Assembly (NCBI RefSeq): GCF_963664735.1
Contig: NZ_OY761553.1
Location: 4,709,001 to 4,773,000, forward strand
From: an uncultured Cohaesibacter sp.
GTDB taxonomy: Bacteria; Pseudomonadota; Alphaproteobacteria; Rhizobiales; Cohaesibacteraceae
Length of the DNA: 64,000 nucleotides
Direction of reading: 5' to 3'
Part shown: piece by piece, positions 45,701 through 52,596 of the stretch
How positions within the stretch are numbered: position 1 is the stretch's first letter
How the letters are laid out: each line of letters opens with the position of its first letter
The notes under the pieces: model-generated
Told to the model about the DNA's origin: nothing
Databases searched by the model: none
The model's input: the letters and a program-made list of their open reading frames with translations, nothing else
Program-made: the position numbers and the translations under genes

Positions 45701-46026
45701 AACATGACCGTCACAGTGCCCACGGAATTCATCGCAGCACCATCTGTGTGATCAACACCGGAAATACCGGAAAGCAATCCCTCAAGAGGCGTCACAATGA
45801 GCTCTTCGACTTCTGCTGCAGATGCCCCAGGCATTGAGACAGTGACGCGTGCCGCAGGCATAATGATTTGTGGGTTTTCTTCTCTGGGTGTGAGCAAAAT
45901 TGCCAAAATACCGCTCACGGCTATAGCGAGCACGAAGATAACGGTCAGTTTTGATTCAATGAAGAGCCTGGCCAGTTTCCCAGCCAGATTTTCGCGCACC
46001 GGATTATGTTGGTTTTGCATTGGCAT
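42730..46026 (-). CDS. RND-family efflux permease
   Basis: A proton-driven inner-membrane pump of 1098 residues, of the AcrB/CusA superfamily. The first membrane helix (about 25-47) is followed by TPREENPQI and the porter domain with PGASAAEVEELIVTPLE. The proton-relay helix reads LGLLVDAAIVVIENIHRHYG with one Asp (VDAA), unlike the VDDA of AcrB, so it is nearer to HME/NFE-like or divergent HAE pumps. The second half repeats the fold (GIIALSGVVIRNSLLIIDFV and RLRPILLTTLAIILGT). Its ATG overlaps the adaptor stop (TAATG). The substrate is unknown. No outer-membrane factor is encoded nearby. Confidence 0.92.
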   Translation of the reverse strand: MPMQNQHNPVRENLAGKLARLFIESKLTVIFVLAIAVSGILAILLTPREENPQIIMPAARVTVSMPGASAAEVEELIVTPLEGLLSGISGVDHTDGAAMNSVGTVTVMFKVGQPKEESLVKVNDRIRSNISLLPAEAGDPVIQGIDSDDVPIITITLASGSLDDFALKRVADRMAERLRSTKDVSLVTVHEGRSREISIELDPVRIQAFGLSLSQAYAAISSNNLTVPYDATVQHKKVEAIKLSGAFSSAEEVRNLIISVNDGRPIYVKDVATVRDGPPEELESFSRFSFGSGDIRSQQADTRDMAAVTIAVSKKKNTNAVVVSDSVIDRVERMKTSMVPNEINVIVTRNDGKKADDAVNMLMEHLVIAVVTVSGILIVFLGWREALIVTVTIPLIFSLTLASDFLGGVTINRVTLFALILSLGLLVDAAIVVIENIHRHYGQAKAGADKTKVTILATNEIGNATNLATLAVILVFASLFLITGMPGDYFYPIAYNVPIAMAGSILVAYIVTPWAANRWVKWHPRQSANDLEDQKGDKHQEPGRLERAYLFLYTPLQNSNLIKMGFLCVILLLMTGSLLQGAWQFIRPQGVGGPQSEFGVNIGFLPKDNKNTFNIVIYMAADDPLEKTDQLTREISALLSSNPLVENYQSWVGKAGVADFNGMFKGTSGRTGNSVAEIRVNLIDKHEREESSIEIVQELRPLIEEIRSKYPGAKVSLVEDPPGPPLRSTVLAEIYGPDPEGLRALSEQVQEAFKNTYDMVDLVDTEPRDVLEHRLMPEKDKAALSLVSTADINEVLGLVYGGKTLGRVHLPDETNAVLIRAFVPRRFAVNPEKLDSLYVANQIGDQVPLSELVRDIHAIQDRTINHRDNEKATFVGGEMGKSVPLYAVIDLNRRLKEITAPDGRSLKTGNLNLVRDVPDTVDGYQVLWGGEMRMTLDVYRDMAIALGGALTLVFLLLVAYYKSFSIPAIAMSSVPLGLIGIFPGHWLFGADFSATSMVGIIALSGVVIRNSLLIIDFVQDNIKQGMVLSEATKQAGAVRLRPILLTTLAIILGTAIMTTDPVFGGLAISLIFGTILSTLLTVFVVPVLYYVNASRMMT

Positions 46027-47099
46027 TATCCTTCGATCAGCGTGACTGTGGTGCCGTCGATCAAATTTGCTTCCGGCGAGCGCAAAATTATTTCTCCAGC
46101 TTCCAACCCTGCAACAATCTCCACCATGCCGTCTTCTTCGATGCCTGTGCGGATCCAGCGAAATGCCACCTTATTCTCGGCTGATATGGTGTACACTCCA
46201 GTAAGGCCAGCCTTATCTGTAAGCGCCGATTTAGGGATCAAGATTGCGGTTTCATGACCATTGGGAATTACTGCGCGGCCAAACATGCCCGGCACCAAAC
46301 GGTCATCAGGAGGAAGTGCAATATCCACTTCATACCGCCGGGTGACCTTGTCTCCTGAAGGCACAACTCCTCTGACGCGTCCTTGGATTTTCTGATCCTC
46401 AAGAGCATCGAGGCGGACGTCGATTTGTGCGCCTTCGTGGATTTTACCCATAGTGCTCTCAGACATGAAGATTTTAAAAAGCAGTAATTCCCTTGACTCA
46501 ACGGTGAGGATCGGAGTTCCCGCTGTTGCCAATTCCCCACTATACAGATTTACATTTACGACAACGCCGGTTACTGGGCTTCGAATTTCCGTATATTTTC
46601 TCTGGGCCTTAGCCGCAGAAAGTGCCGCTTCTGCTTGCGCTTTCGCTGCAACATATACTCTCTCTTGCATCTTGGCTTTTCTCAGATTTTCACTGGAAAC
46701 AAAGCCTTTTGTAGAGAGCTTTTCGTATTTCTCGCGATCGGTGATGGCATCGGTGAGCCTTTCTTCGGCTTGAATAACGGCTTCTCTGGCTTGTCTGATT
46801 GATTCATCAACGTCGTCACTGTCAATCTGAACCAACAAGTCTCCCTTGTTGATATGCTGCCCCGCGCGTATATCAAGCTTTTCAATCACACCAACAACGC
46901 GCGAAGAAATGTCGAGCCGTCGATCTGAAACGATTGTTCCTGGCACGACTGTCCCTGAAGGAAGCTGTTTATTCTGAACCGTCAAACTTCGAGCACTGAT
47001 AGAAGGGTATTCAGCGGCAATTATGTCGTGATCACGGTTGCAACCGGATAGGAAGGTAAGCGCTGACAGGAGGGCTATTGGCCCAATTTTTTTTAACAT
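46026..47099 (-). CDS. RND periplasmic adaptor, probable lipoprotein
   Basis: A membrane-fusion protein of 357 residues. Starting from the ATG at 47099 the N-terminus is a lipoprotein signal (ALLSALTFLSGC), so the mature protein would be acylated on Cys; a TTG five codons upstream is also open. A lipoyl half (GVIEKLDIRAGQHINKGDLLVQID), a coiled-coil hairpin (about 85-145), the second lipoyl half (SPVTGVVVNVNLYSGELATAGTPIL), a beta-barrel and a membrane-proximal domain (about 240-350) follow. It is co-transcribed with the RND permease. A palindrome shared with the helical-protein operon lies about 100 bp upstream. Confidence 0.88.
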   Translation of the reverse strand: MLKKIGPIALLSALTFLSGCNRDHDIIAAEYPSISARSLTVQNKQLPSGTVVPGTIVSDRRLDISSRVVGVIEKLDIRAGQHINKGDLLVQIDSDDVDESIRQAREAVIQAEERLTDAITDREKYEKLSTKGFVSSENLRKAKMQERVYVAAKAQAEAALSAAKAQRKYTEIRSPVTGVVVNVNLYSGELATAGTPILTVESRELLLFKIFMSESTMGKIHEGAQIDVRLDALEDQKIQGRVRGVVPSGDKVTRRYEVDIALPPDDRLVPGMFGRAVIPNGHETAILIPKSALTDKAGLTGVYTISAENKVAFRWIRTGIEEDGMVEIVAGLEAGEIILRSPEANLIDGTTVTLIEG

Positions 47100-47189
47100 T
47101 TGGCGGTCTCGCAAACTGCTGATAGATTGATCATTTGACCTTCGTCGAGTTCATTTGCGAGTTCTTATAGTCGCCCTTGTCGTACCAGG

Positions 47190-47206
47190 ATGTAACCCAG
47201 GTATCA
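47190..47206 (-). promoter_or_regulatory. Operator-like palindrome upstream of the RND operon
   Basis: ATGTAACCCAGGTATCA contains the same TGTAWCC-CA-GGTAWCA dyad as 42639-42655. Its centre is about 100 bp before the adaptor ATG, in the 120-bp gap after the Crp/Fnr-family gene. Confidence 0.6.
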
Positions 47207-47222
47207 CCAGACTGCTTTTTGA

Positions 47223-47954
47223 TCAGTATTTATCGGTGCTCGAAAACTGCTGTTGCGCTTTATCGAGTAAGGTCTTTAAATCGGAGACTGACCAACGTCC
47301 CTTGGCATTCACAACAACATCTTCTTGTTTCCATTTCTGCCAATGGCGAGCGACAACAACCCGCACTGTACCAATCATGGAAGCCAATGTTTCCTGACTT
47401 AGATCATTGATCAGATTTATTCCATTTGTAGGAGATGAGTTCTCCGTTGTATGACGCAGAATCAAACGTGCCAACCTTGTTTCGGTATCATAGAGCGCGA
47501 TATCCTCCACTTGATCTGCGAGATAGCGCATCTGCTTGCCAATGTAGGGGAGAAGGGTTCTATTGAATTCAGGATTTTTCTCAATCCAATTTCGGGCAAC
47601 GTCAACCGGTACGGTGAGATAGTGAACTTCTTCCAATGCCGTTGCAATAGAGTCATGCCGCTCGCCATCCAACAATGAAATCATGTCAAATGCATCACCC
47701 GGACCGGCCAGAAACAGAATGTGCTCTCTGCCAGTTTCAGGATTGAACACAGATATTTTGCCCCGCCCCGACAACAAAATGTAGAACCGATGGTTTCCAC
47801 CATCTGTCATGATGCTGGTATCACGAGCTTTGGCCGTCTCATAATGAAGAACACCCATCATGCTCTCCATGGTATCATCAGCGACATCTTTAAACAGCGC
47901 CGATTGTCTTAAGGCCCTTACGCAGTAATCATAATGTGGGGATGTCTTTTTCAT
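47223..47954 (-). CDS. Crp/Fnr-family transcriptional regulator
   Basis: A regulator of 243 residues. The cyclic-nucleotide-binding-like beta-roll covers about 15-135 (FYILLSGRGKISVFNPETGREHILFLAGPGDAFDMISLL), a dimer helix about 135-165, and the winged HTH about 175-235 (LSQETLASMIGTVRVVVARHWQKWKQEDVV). No Cys cluster for an iron-sulphur site is present, so it is not a direct oxygen sensor of the Fnr kind. AGGA lies 5 bases before the ATG. It is the nearest candidate to bind the twin palindromes ahead of the RND and helical-protein operons. Confidence 0.88.
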   Translation of the reverse strand: MKKTSPHYDYCVRALRQSALFKDVADDTMESMMGVLHYETAKARDTSIMTDGGNHRFYILLSGRGKISVFNPETGREHILFLAGPGDAFDMISLLDGERHDSIATALEEVHYLTVPVDVARNWIEKNPEFNRTLLPYIGKQMRYLADQVEDIALYDTETRLARLILRHTTENSSPTNGINLINDLSQETLASMIGTVRVVVARHWQKWKQEDVVVNAKGRWSVSDLKTLLDKAQQQFSSTDKY

Positions 47955-48078
47955 ATGGTCCTAAATCAGTGGTTTCATGTCTGTCGCCAAATCGCTTGCT
48001 AAAGCGGCATCATATGAAACTTTGGCTTTCTGCAGAAGTATAAAGAAGTCTGGGTCTTTGGCTCTTGTGATCAGAGCG

Positions 48079-48690
48079 TCATTCCGAATTAGAAGCGTTC
48101 AAATTCGGGATAGCCGCTTTCAGCATCTCGAAACCGGAGAGGATGCTTTTGTCGTCCGGCGCGAGAAAATGCTGCAGAGAAATTCCGAAAGAAGCGGACA
48201 GAATGAATCTTGTCATGACTGCAGCAGAATGATCGCTCTGATCCTTGGCGCTTGATCTGTAAAGTCTTTCTTCGATCATATCCGAAATATCGGCGATGAA
48301 ACGCTCGACAAAGGGCAGGAAATCGGGAGAGCTCATGGCGAAGTTCGAGAATTCAAGGAAATTGCGATAGATTTCCGGCTCTTCGAGCAAAAGAGAGCGA
48401 TTGAAGGCAATCAGTTCTCGTGTGTGATCTTGCAGAGACACGCCTTTCTTCAACCGGCCTTCAAGCTCTGTTATGTAATTTTCTTGCATGCGTTTCAGGA
48501 CGGCCACGAACAGACCGTCCTTGTTGCCATAATAGTAGTTGAGCTGACTGAGAACGACACCTGCCTCCTTTGCGATTTCACGCAAGGTCACAGCGCCACA
48601 CCCTTTCGTCGCGATTGCCTTCATCGCAGCGTCCAGTATCTTTTCTGCCGTTTCCTCTCCCTTGGGCAAAGCGGATGGGCTCTTTTTCAT
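48079..48690 (-). CDS. TetR-family regulator of the CDC48 operon
   Basis: A repressor of 203 residues, counted from the ATG at 48690 with AGAGGA eight bases upstream. The HTH (about 14-60) contains ILDAAMKAIATKGCGAVTLREIAKEAGVVLSQLNYYYGNKDGL. The C-terminal ligand domain is helical and not classifiable. It is the last gene of an operon with the membrane protein and the CDC48-like ATPase, and two matching dyads at the operon head are plausible binding sites. Base composition and strand agree with one cassette. Confidence 0.85.
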   Translation of the reverse strand: MKKSPSALPKGEETAEKILDAAMKAIATKGCGAVTLREIAKEAGVVLSQLNYYYGNKDGLFVAVLKRMQENYITELEGRLKKGVSLQDHTRELIAFNRSLLLEEPEIYRNFLEFSNFAMSSPDFLPFVERFIADISDMIEERLYRSSAKDQSDHSAAVMTRFILSASFGISLQHFLAPDDKSILSGFEMLKAAIPNLNASNSE

Positions 48691-48756
48691 TTTTCGTTCC
48701 TCTGGAGCATGCAAGCGGGGAACTCGGGTTTCCCGCTTCTTTCGTTCGCGTTTCTG

Positions 48757-50907
48757 TTACCGTTTTACATCGACAAGAGCCTGTTGAAAATGGTGCATGG
48801 CCAGTTTGGTTGGCTCTCCACCCTGTTTCTGGGGTTCGGTGATGATTGCCTTGATCGCCAGCATCTTGGCTCTCTGGCAAAGCCCGGCGATATCAGCACC
48901 ACTCATGCCCTCGGTCAGTCCGGCCAAGGCCTCGAAGGAAACGTCCGAGCTGATTTGGCTGGTTCGGCAATGCACCTCCAGGATTTTCTGTCGGCTCATG
49001 GCGTCCGGCAGCTTCAGATCAAGGACCAGATCAAACCGACCGGGCCGCAACAGGGCCTGATCAATCCTGTCAGCCCGGTTCGATGCGCCGATCACAATCA
49101 CGTCCGAGTGCGGCCCGAGGCTGTCAAGTTCGAGCAGGAACTGGCCAACCATCCGGTCTCCTATTTGCCCGTCTCCGGTTTCTGAACCCCGGGCAGGAAC
49201 GATTGCATCAAGCTCGTCAAAGAAAATGACGGATGGAGCCGACTGGCGTGCCCGTCTGAAGGTCTCGCGAATGCCTCGCTCGCTGTCACCAACCCACTTT
49301 GAGAGCAGCTCCGGTCCCTTGACGGTAATGAAATTGACCTCCGTATTGGCGCCGACCGCGTGAGCCAGAAGGGTTTTGCCGGTACCGGACGGTCCGGTCA
49401 GCAGAATGCCGCGCGGAGCGGAAAGGCCCACTTCCGCGAAGTGATCTGCATAAAGCCTCGGCCATTCCAACGCCTCGGTCAGGCGCTGTCTCTCATCGTC
49501 CAGGCCACCAATATCTGCCCAGCTTGTTTCCGGAATATCGGAGTTGAGTTCTCGAATGGTTGAGAGCTTGAAATCCTCCAGAGCCTCCAGAAAATGGGAC
49601 ATGCCAACGAATGGCCTTGATATTGGGCGTGAAGGATTGCTGTGGTCAAGGCTTGCCGTCCTTGCGCAGCGCATGGCGGCCTCTCTGCAAAGGGCGGCCA
49701 GATCAGAACCAAGAAAGCCATGGGTGACCGCGGCAATGCGCTCCAGATCCACATCAGCCGCCAGGGGCATGAAACGGGTATGGATGGACAGGATCTCGGC
49801 ACGACCTGCCTTGCCTGGTGGGTTGATGCCGATTTCCCTGTCAAAGCGCCCGGGACGCCGCAAGGCCGGATCCACATTGTTGGGCAGGTTTGTGGCCGCC
49901 ATGACGACAATATTGCCTCGGCTTGAGACGCCATCCATCAGCGCCAGCAACTGGCCAACGACACGTTTTTCCACTTCGCCCAGAACCGTTTCCCGGTTGG
50001 GGGCCAAGGCATCGACTTCATCGATGAACAGAATGGCTGCCCTGTGTTTCTGGGCTTCTTCAAAGACCCGCCGGAGCAATTCCTCAGATTCGCCATAGTG
50101 CTTCTGGATCACTTCCGGTCCGTTGATCGTGAGGAACACGGCGTCTGTCTGTTCGGCAACGGCCCGGGCAATCAGCGTCTTGCCACATCCCGGAGGGCCA
50201 TACATCAAAACGCCGCGCGGTGCATCAATACCGAGCTGTTCAAACAGCTCTGGATGGTTGAGCGGCAGTTCCACCATTTCCCTGACCTTGGCAACCTCCT
50301 GTGTCAGGCCGCCAATATCGTCATATCCGGTTCGTCGCGCATCAGGATCAAGAAAACGGAGTTCTGTGTTTTCCGAAATGACAACGGCTCCTTCGGGCAC
50401 GGTTTCGACAACCTGAAGCTCCTGCTTTTGCTCTGAATTCGGAAACAGGAGATTACCCTTGAGCAGGGCTTGCCCCAAAATCCGGGCCCCAATTGCGTCC
50501 CTGTCTGTCGTTGACGCTGCCCTTTGCCCCTGCTTGCTGTCAGATCTCCATTTGCCGAACAGGGAAACCCTTTGCGTCTCGGTCTTGGGCCGAGCTGTCC
50601 TTTTGCTGAAGGTGATACGCTCCGCCTTGACGAGAGCGACGGGATTGACGCGTATTGATCCGGTATCGATCAGGCCGATATTGAAGGCCAGAGAAGGCGA
50701 AAGCTGCGCCTGCGCCCGATCCTGATCGGGTGGCAGAACTTCAATTCTTGCAAGAGCTTCTCCCGTGAAGGTGACCAAAGCAAAGTCTCCCTTCTTCAGG
50801 TTTGCCTCTTCCAGTGTATGCGCGGGAAGACCTATTATGTGATCACTTCCACCCGCTGGGGCGGAAGTGATTGCTGCATCAAGCTGCATCGTGGAAATTG
50901 CATCCAT
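48757..50907 (-). CDS. CDC48/VCP-like double AAA ATPase
   Basis: A protein of 716 residues. A CDC48 N-terminal double-psi barrel-like region covers about 8-90 and a linker about 95-190. Domain D1 has Walker A GPPGCGKT at 237-244, Walker B ILFIDE at 292-297 and arginine fingers in LRRPGRFDRE. Domain D2 has Walker A GPSGTGKT at 505-512, Walker B VIFFDE at 560-565 and LLRPGRFD. All ATPase residues are intact in both rings, so an active hexameric unfoldase or segregase is expected. Bacteria use such proteins rarely; without ubiquitin or a known Ufd1/Npl4 partner the substrate must be recruited differently, perhaps by the membrane protein encoded 15 bp upstream. Confidence 0.92.
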   Translation of the reverse strand: MDAISTMQLDAAITSAPAGGSDHIIGLPAHTLEEANLKKGDFALVTFTGEALARIEVLPPDQDRAQAQLSPSLAFNIGLIDTGSIRVNPVALVKAERITFSKRTARPKTETQRVSLFGKWRSDSKQGQRAASTTDRDAIGARILGQALLKGNLLFPNSEQKQELQVVETVPEGAVVISENTELRFLDPDARRTGYDDIGGLTQEVAKVREMVELPLNHPELFEQLGIDAPRGVLMYGPPGCGKTLIARAVAEQTDAVFLTINGPEVIQKHYGESEELLRRVFEEAQKHRAAILFIDEVDALAPNRETVLGEVEKRVVGQLLALMDGVSSRGNIVVMAATNLPNNVDPALRRPGRFDREIGINPPGKAGRAEILSIHTRFMPLAADVDLERIAAVTHGFLGSDLAALCREAAMRCARTASLDHSNPSRPISRPFVGMSHFLEALEDFKLSTIRELNSDIPETSWADIGGLDDERQRLTEALEWPRLYADHFAEVGLSAPRGILLTGPSGTGKTLLAHAVGANTEVNFITVKGPELLSKWVGDSERGIRETFRRARQSAPSVIFFDELDAIVPARGSETGDGQIGDRMVGQFLLELDSLGPHSDVIVIGASNRADRIDQALLRPGRFDLVLDLKLPDAMSRQKILEVHCRTSQISSDVSFEALAGLTEGMSGADIAGLCQRAKMLAIKAIITEPQKQGGEPTKLAMHHFQQALVDVKR

Positions 50908-50922
50908 CCTGTCGAATTCACA

Positions 50923-51672
50923 TCACTGACGCTGATTGCGGCTCAATGCCTGACCAATGCCGGGAACGGCGGGGATTCGAACGCGCTTGATATCCTGCAC
51001 CATGTAGGGGCCGAAGCCGAAGGTGAAGAGGCCGTAGCTGATGAAGGCAACATGAAATGACCAATAACCGTTCAGAGCAAATGGCCCCTCCTTGAAATAG
51101 GGCAAGAAAGTCAGTGGAATGAAAGAAAGCCCCGAAAAGAGGGCAAGCCCAGCCAACCACTTTGGAACCATCGAGGGTTGTTCCTTGTCGGTGAATACCA
51201 TGATCGCGATGGCCGCCACTTCGACAGTCGTGATCCAGTAGGTCATGTCGTAAATATACCAGGCCATAAAGTGAACAGCCTTGATGAATTCAGGATCAAC
51301 CTTGCCTGCATTTTCTGCACACCAGGCCCAAAGTGCTGGGCACATGATCAGAACCCACCCAGTCAAAAGTCCACCGCAGAGTTGAATGAGAGAAAGAATA
51401 GGCAGCTTCTCTCGTCTCCACATCTGAACTGTCACCTGACAGGCCCAGATGAGATACAGAATTCCGGTTGCTGTTGAGAGTGATTGGCCCAACAGGATGC
51501 GATCCTGATACTTTCCATAGAAGTTATCAATAAGCTCCTGAGCTGAAAACATCGGATCAGGAGGCGGATAGTTGTGCCCTAGGACAACCCAGGTAAAACC
51601 GTAAATCAAGACAAAGGCTGGGCCGCACCATGCAGCCCATATCTGCAATTTCTGTGTCAATTGTTCGTCCAT
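50923..51672 (-). CDS. Multispanning membrane protein of the CDC48 operon
   Basis: A protein of 249 residues. The ATG at 51672 is chosen because GGAG lies 6 bases before it; the ATG at 51684 has no ribosome-binding site. About seven hydrophobic segments are visible (WAAWCGPAFVLIYGFTWVVLG, then around residues 62, 92, 135, 150, 175 and 210), with polar or charged residues inside several. The conserved-looking sequence HNYPPPDPMFSAQELIDNFYG follows helix 1. I have a vague recollection of similar proteins in steroid- or hydrocarbon-degrading bacteria, but no named family. It may be a substrate, adaptor or anchor for the AAA ATPase. Confidence 0.75.
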   Translation of the reverse strand: MDEQLTQKLQIWAAWCGPAFVLIYGFTWVVLGHNYPPPDPMFSAQELIDNFYGKYQDRILLGQSLSTATGILYLIWACQVTVQMWRREKLPILSLIQLCGGLLTGWVLIMCPALWAWCAENAGKVDPEFIKAVHFMAWYIYDMTYWITTVEVAAIAIMVFTDKEQPSMVPKWLAGLALFSGLSFIPLTFLPYFKEGPFALNGYWSFHVAFISYGLFTFGFGPYMVQDIKRVRIPAVPGIGQALSRNQRQ

Positions 51673-51689
51673 TTCAATCTCCATAAATC

Positions 51690-51731
51690 GGACGTCCGTC
51701 CTATTTTGAACAAATACAGGACAAGCGTCCT
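51690..51731 (-). promoter_or_regulatory. Twin operators ahead of the membrane protein-CDC48-TetR operon
   Basis: On the minus strand two 14-bp dyads occur: AGGACGCTTGTCCT and AGGACGGACGTCCG, separated by 15 bases (centre distance 29 bp), ending about 20 bp before the ATG. Both share AGGAC-G-N3-GTCC, as expected for two TetR dimers covering a promoter. The intervening bases contain TGTATTTGTTCAAAAT; exact promoter boxes are not resolved. Confidence 0.7.
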
Positions 51732-51837
51732 AATTTCAAGTCAATAATTGAAGACAGCCTCAAAAGCCGTCTGAAATGCGATGTTGGGAAATATCAATGA
51801 ATGACAGCTTTCGGAAAGAGGCGCAATTATCTTTAGT

Positions 51838-51876
51838 CACGGACGAACGCCCGCATTGGGCCGCGATTACAACTCA
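51838..51876 (+). repeat. Degenerate dispersed repeat, copy A
   Basis: It contains CGCCCGCATTGGGCCGCGAT, preceded about 40 bp earlier by GACAGCTTTCGGAA. Related copies occur at 52290-52348, 56130-56200 and 60675-60736. Confidence 0.5.
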
Positions 51877-51906
51877 TGGACTGAATGCCGTCTTCAATCG
51901 ATCAAT

Positions 51907-52128
51907 CTATCTTGCCACTTTCTTTAAAAAGATAAAAATCACTAAGAGCGCAATAAAAATGACTAGCACGGGTATTGCTAAGAAGCCAATTGGAACGCAG
52001 ATAAAAATTGGCCCATTCTCTTCAAGTAGACGATCGCATTCACGCAATTCAATTGGCAGATAAACAACAAACGCCAACAGAATAAATGAGACTGCCAAAC
52101 CAAGCCGTTTAGCTGTTATTTTGAACAA
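51907..52128 (-). CDS. Possible small two-helix membrane protein
   Basis: A frame of 73 residues with two strong membrane segments (GLAVSFILLAFVVYLPI and ICVPIGFLAIPVLVIFIALL). A TTG at 52128 lies about 7 bases after GGGAGG and is favoured over a GTG at 52143. It lies on the same strand as the CDC48 operon but about 230 bp upstream, beyond the operators. No family is recognised, and it could be a spurious AT-rich frame. Confidence 0.4.
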   Translation of the reverse strand: MFKITAKRLGLAVSFILLAFVVYLPIELRECDRLLEENGPIFICVPIGFLAIPVLVIFIALLVIFIFLKKVAR

Positions 52129-52143
52129 ATCCACCTCCCGCAC

Positions 52144-52596
52144 GACGCGAAGATGCTAATCTAATTACTTGATAACCTGTGACAGGTAAAGCACGCATCA
52201 CTTCAAGAGACTCGGAAGTCTTATTCGTCCGCCCTCCAGCCATCGGCTGACTAAAAATGCAGCGCTTTGAATGAGTGGCAGGAATGCGGAAGCTACCTTG
52301 CGTATTATGACAATCTGCGAATGTCCGCTTGGGGCCGCGAATACCAATCACGGCCCCAGATGGTCCATATCGGTCGATGATGCAGTGCGCTAGGCTGCTA
52401 GGAGCCCATGGTAGACATTGGACATGGTGGTGTCTTTCGCATGTGCAAAAGAGGTGCTTAAAAACCGCGGCACGAAGCGGAATTTTGGAAGAGCGGTGGA
52501 GCCACAGTGCAGCCTCCTCTAAGTCGAGTCCGGTCCGATGTGCATTGATCAACGAACTTTCATGCTATCTCTTTGCCAAGACTGGACTAGACGGAT
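52144..52596. other. Non-coding region with a fossil repeat
   Basis: About 450 bp between the HerA gene and the small membrane frame. It contains copy B of the dispersed repeat (about 52290-52348: GGAAGCTACCTTG, then GCGAATGTCCGCTTGGGGCC) and no credible gene; frames crossing it on either strand have no ribosome-binding site or recognisable product. Confidence 0.5.

Noticed and set aside
52109-52552. 147-codon minus-strand frame
   Set aside because: Crosses the degenerate repeat copy B and overlaps a small membrane-protein frame; no start signal or homology.
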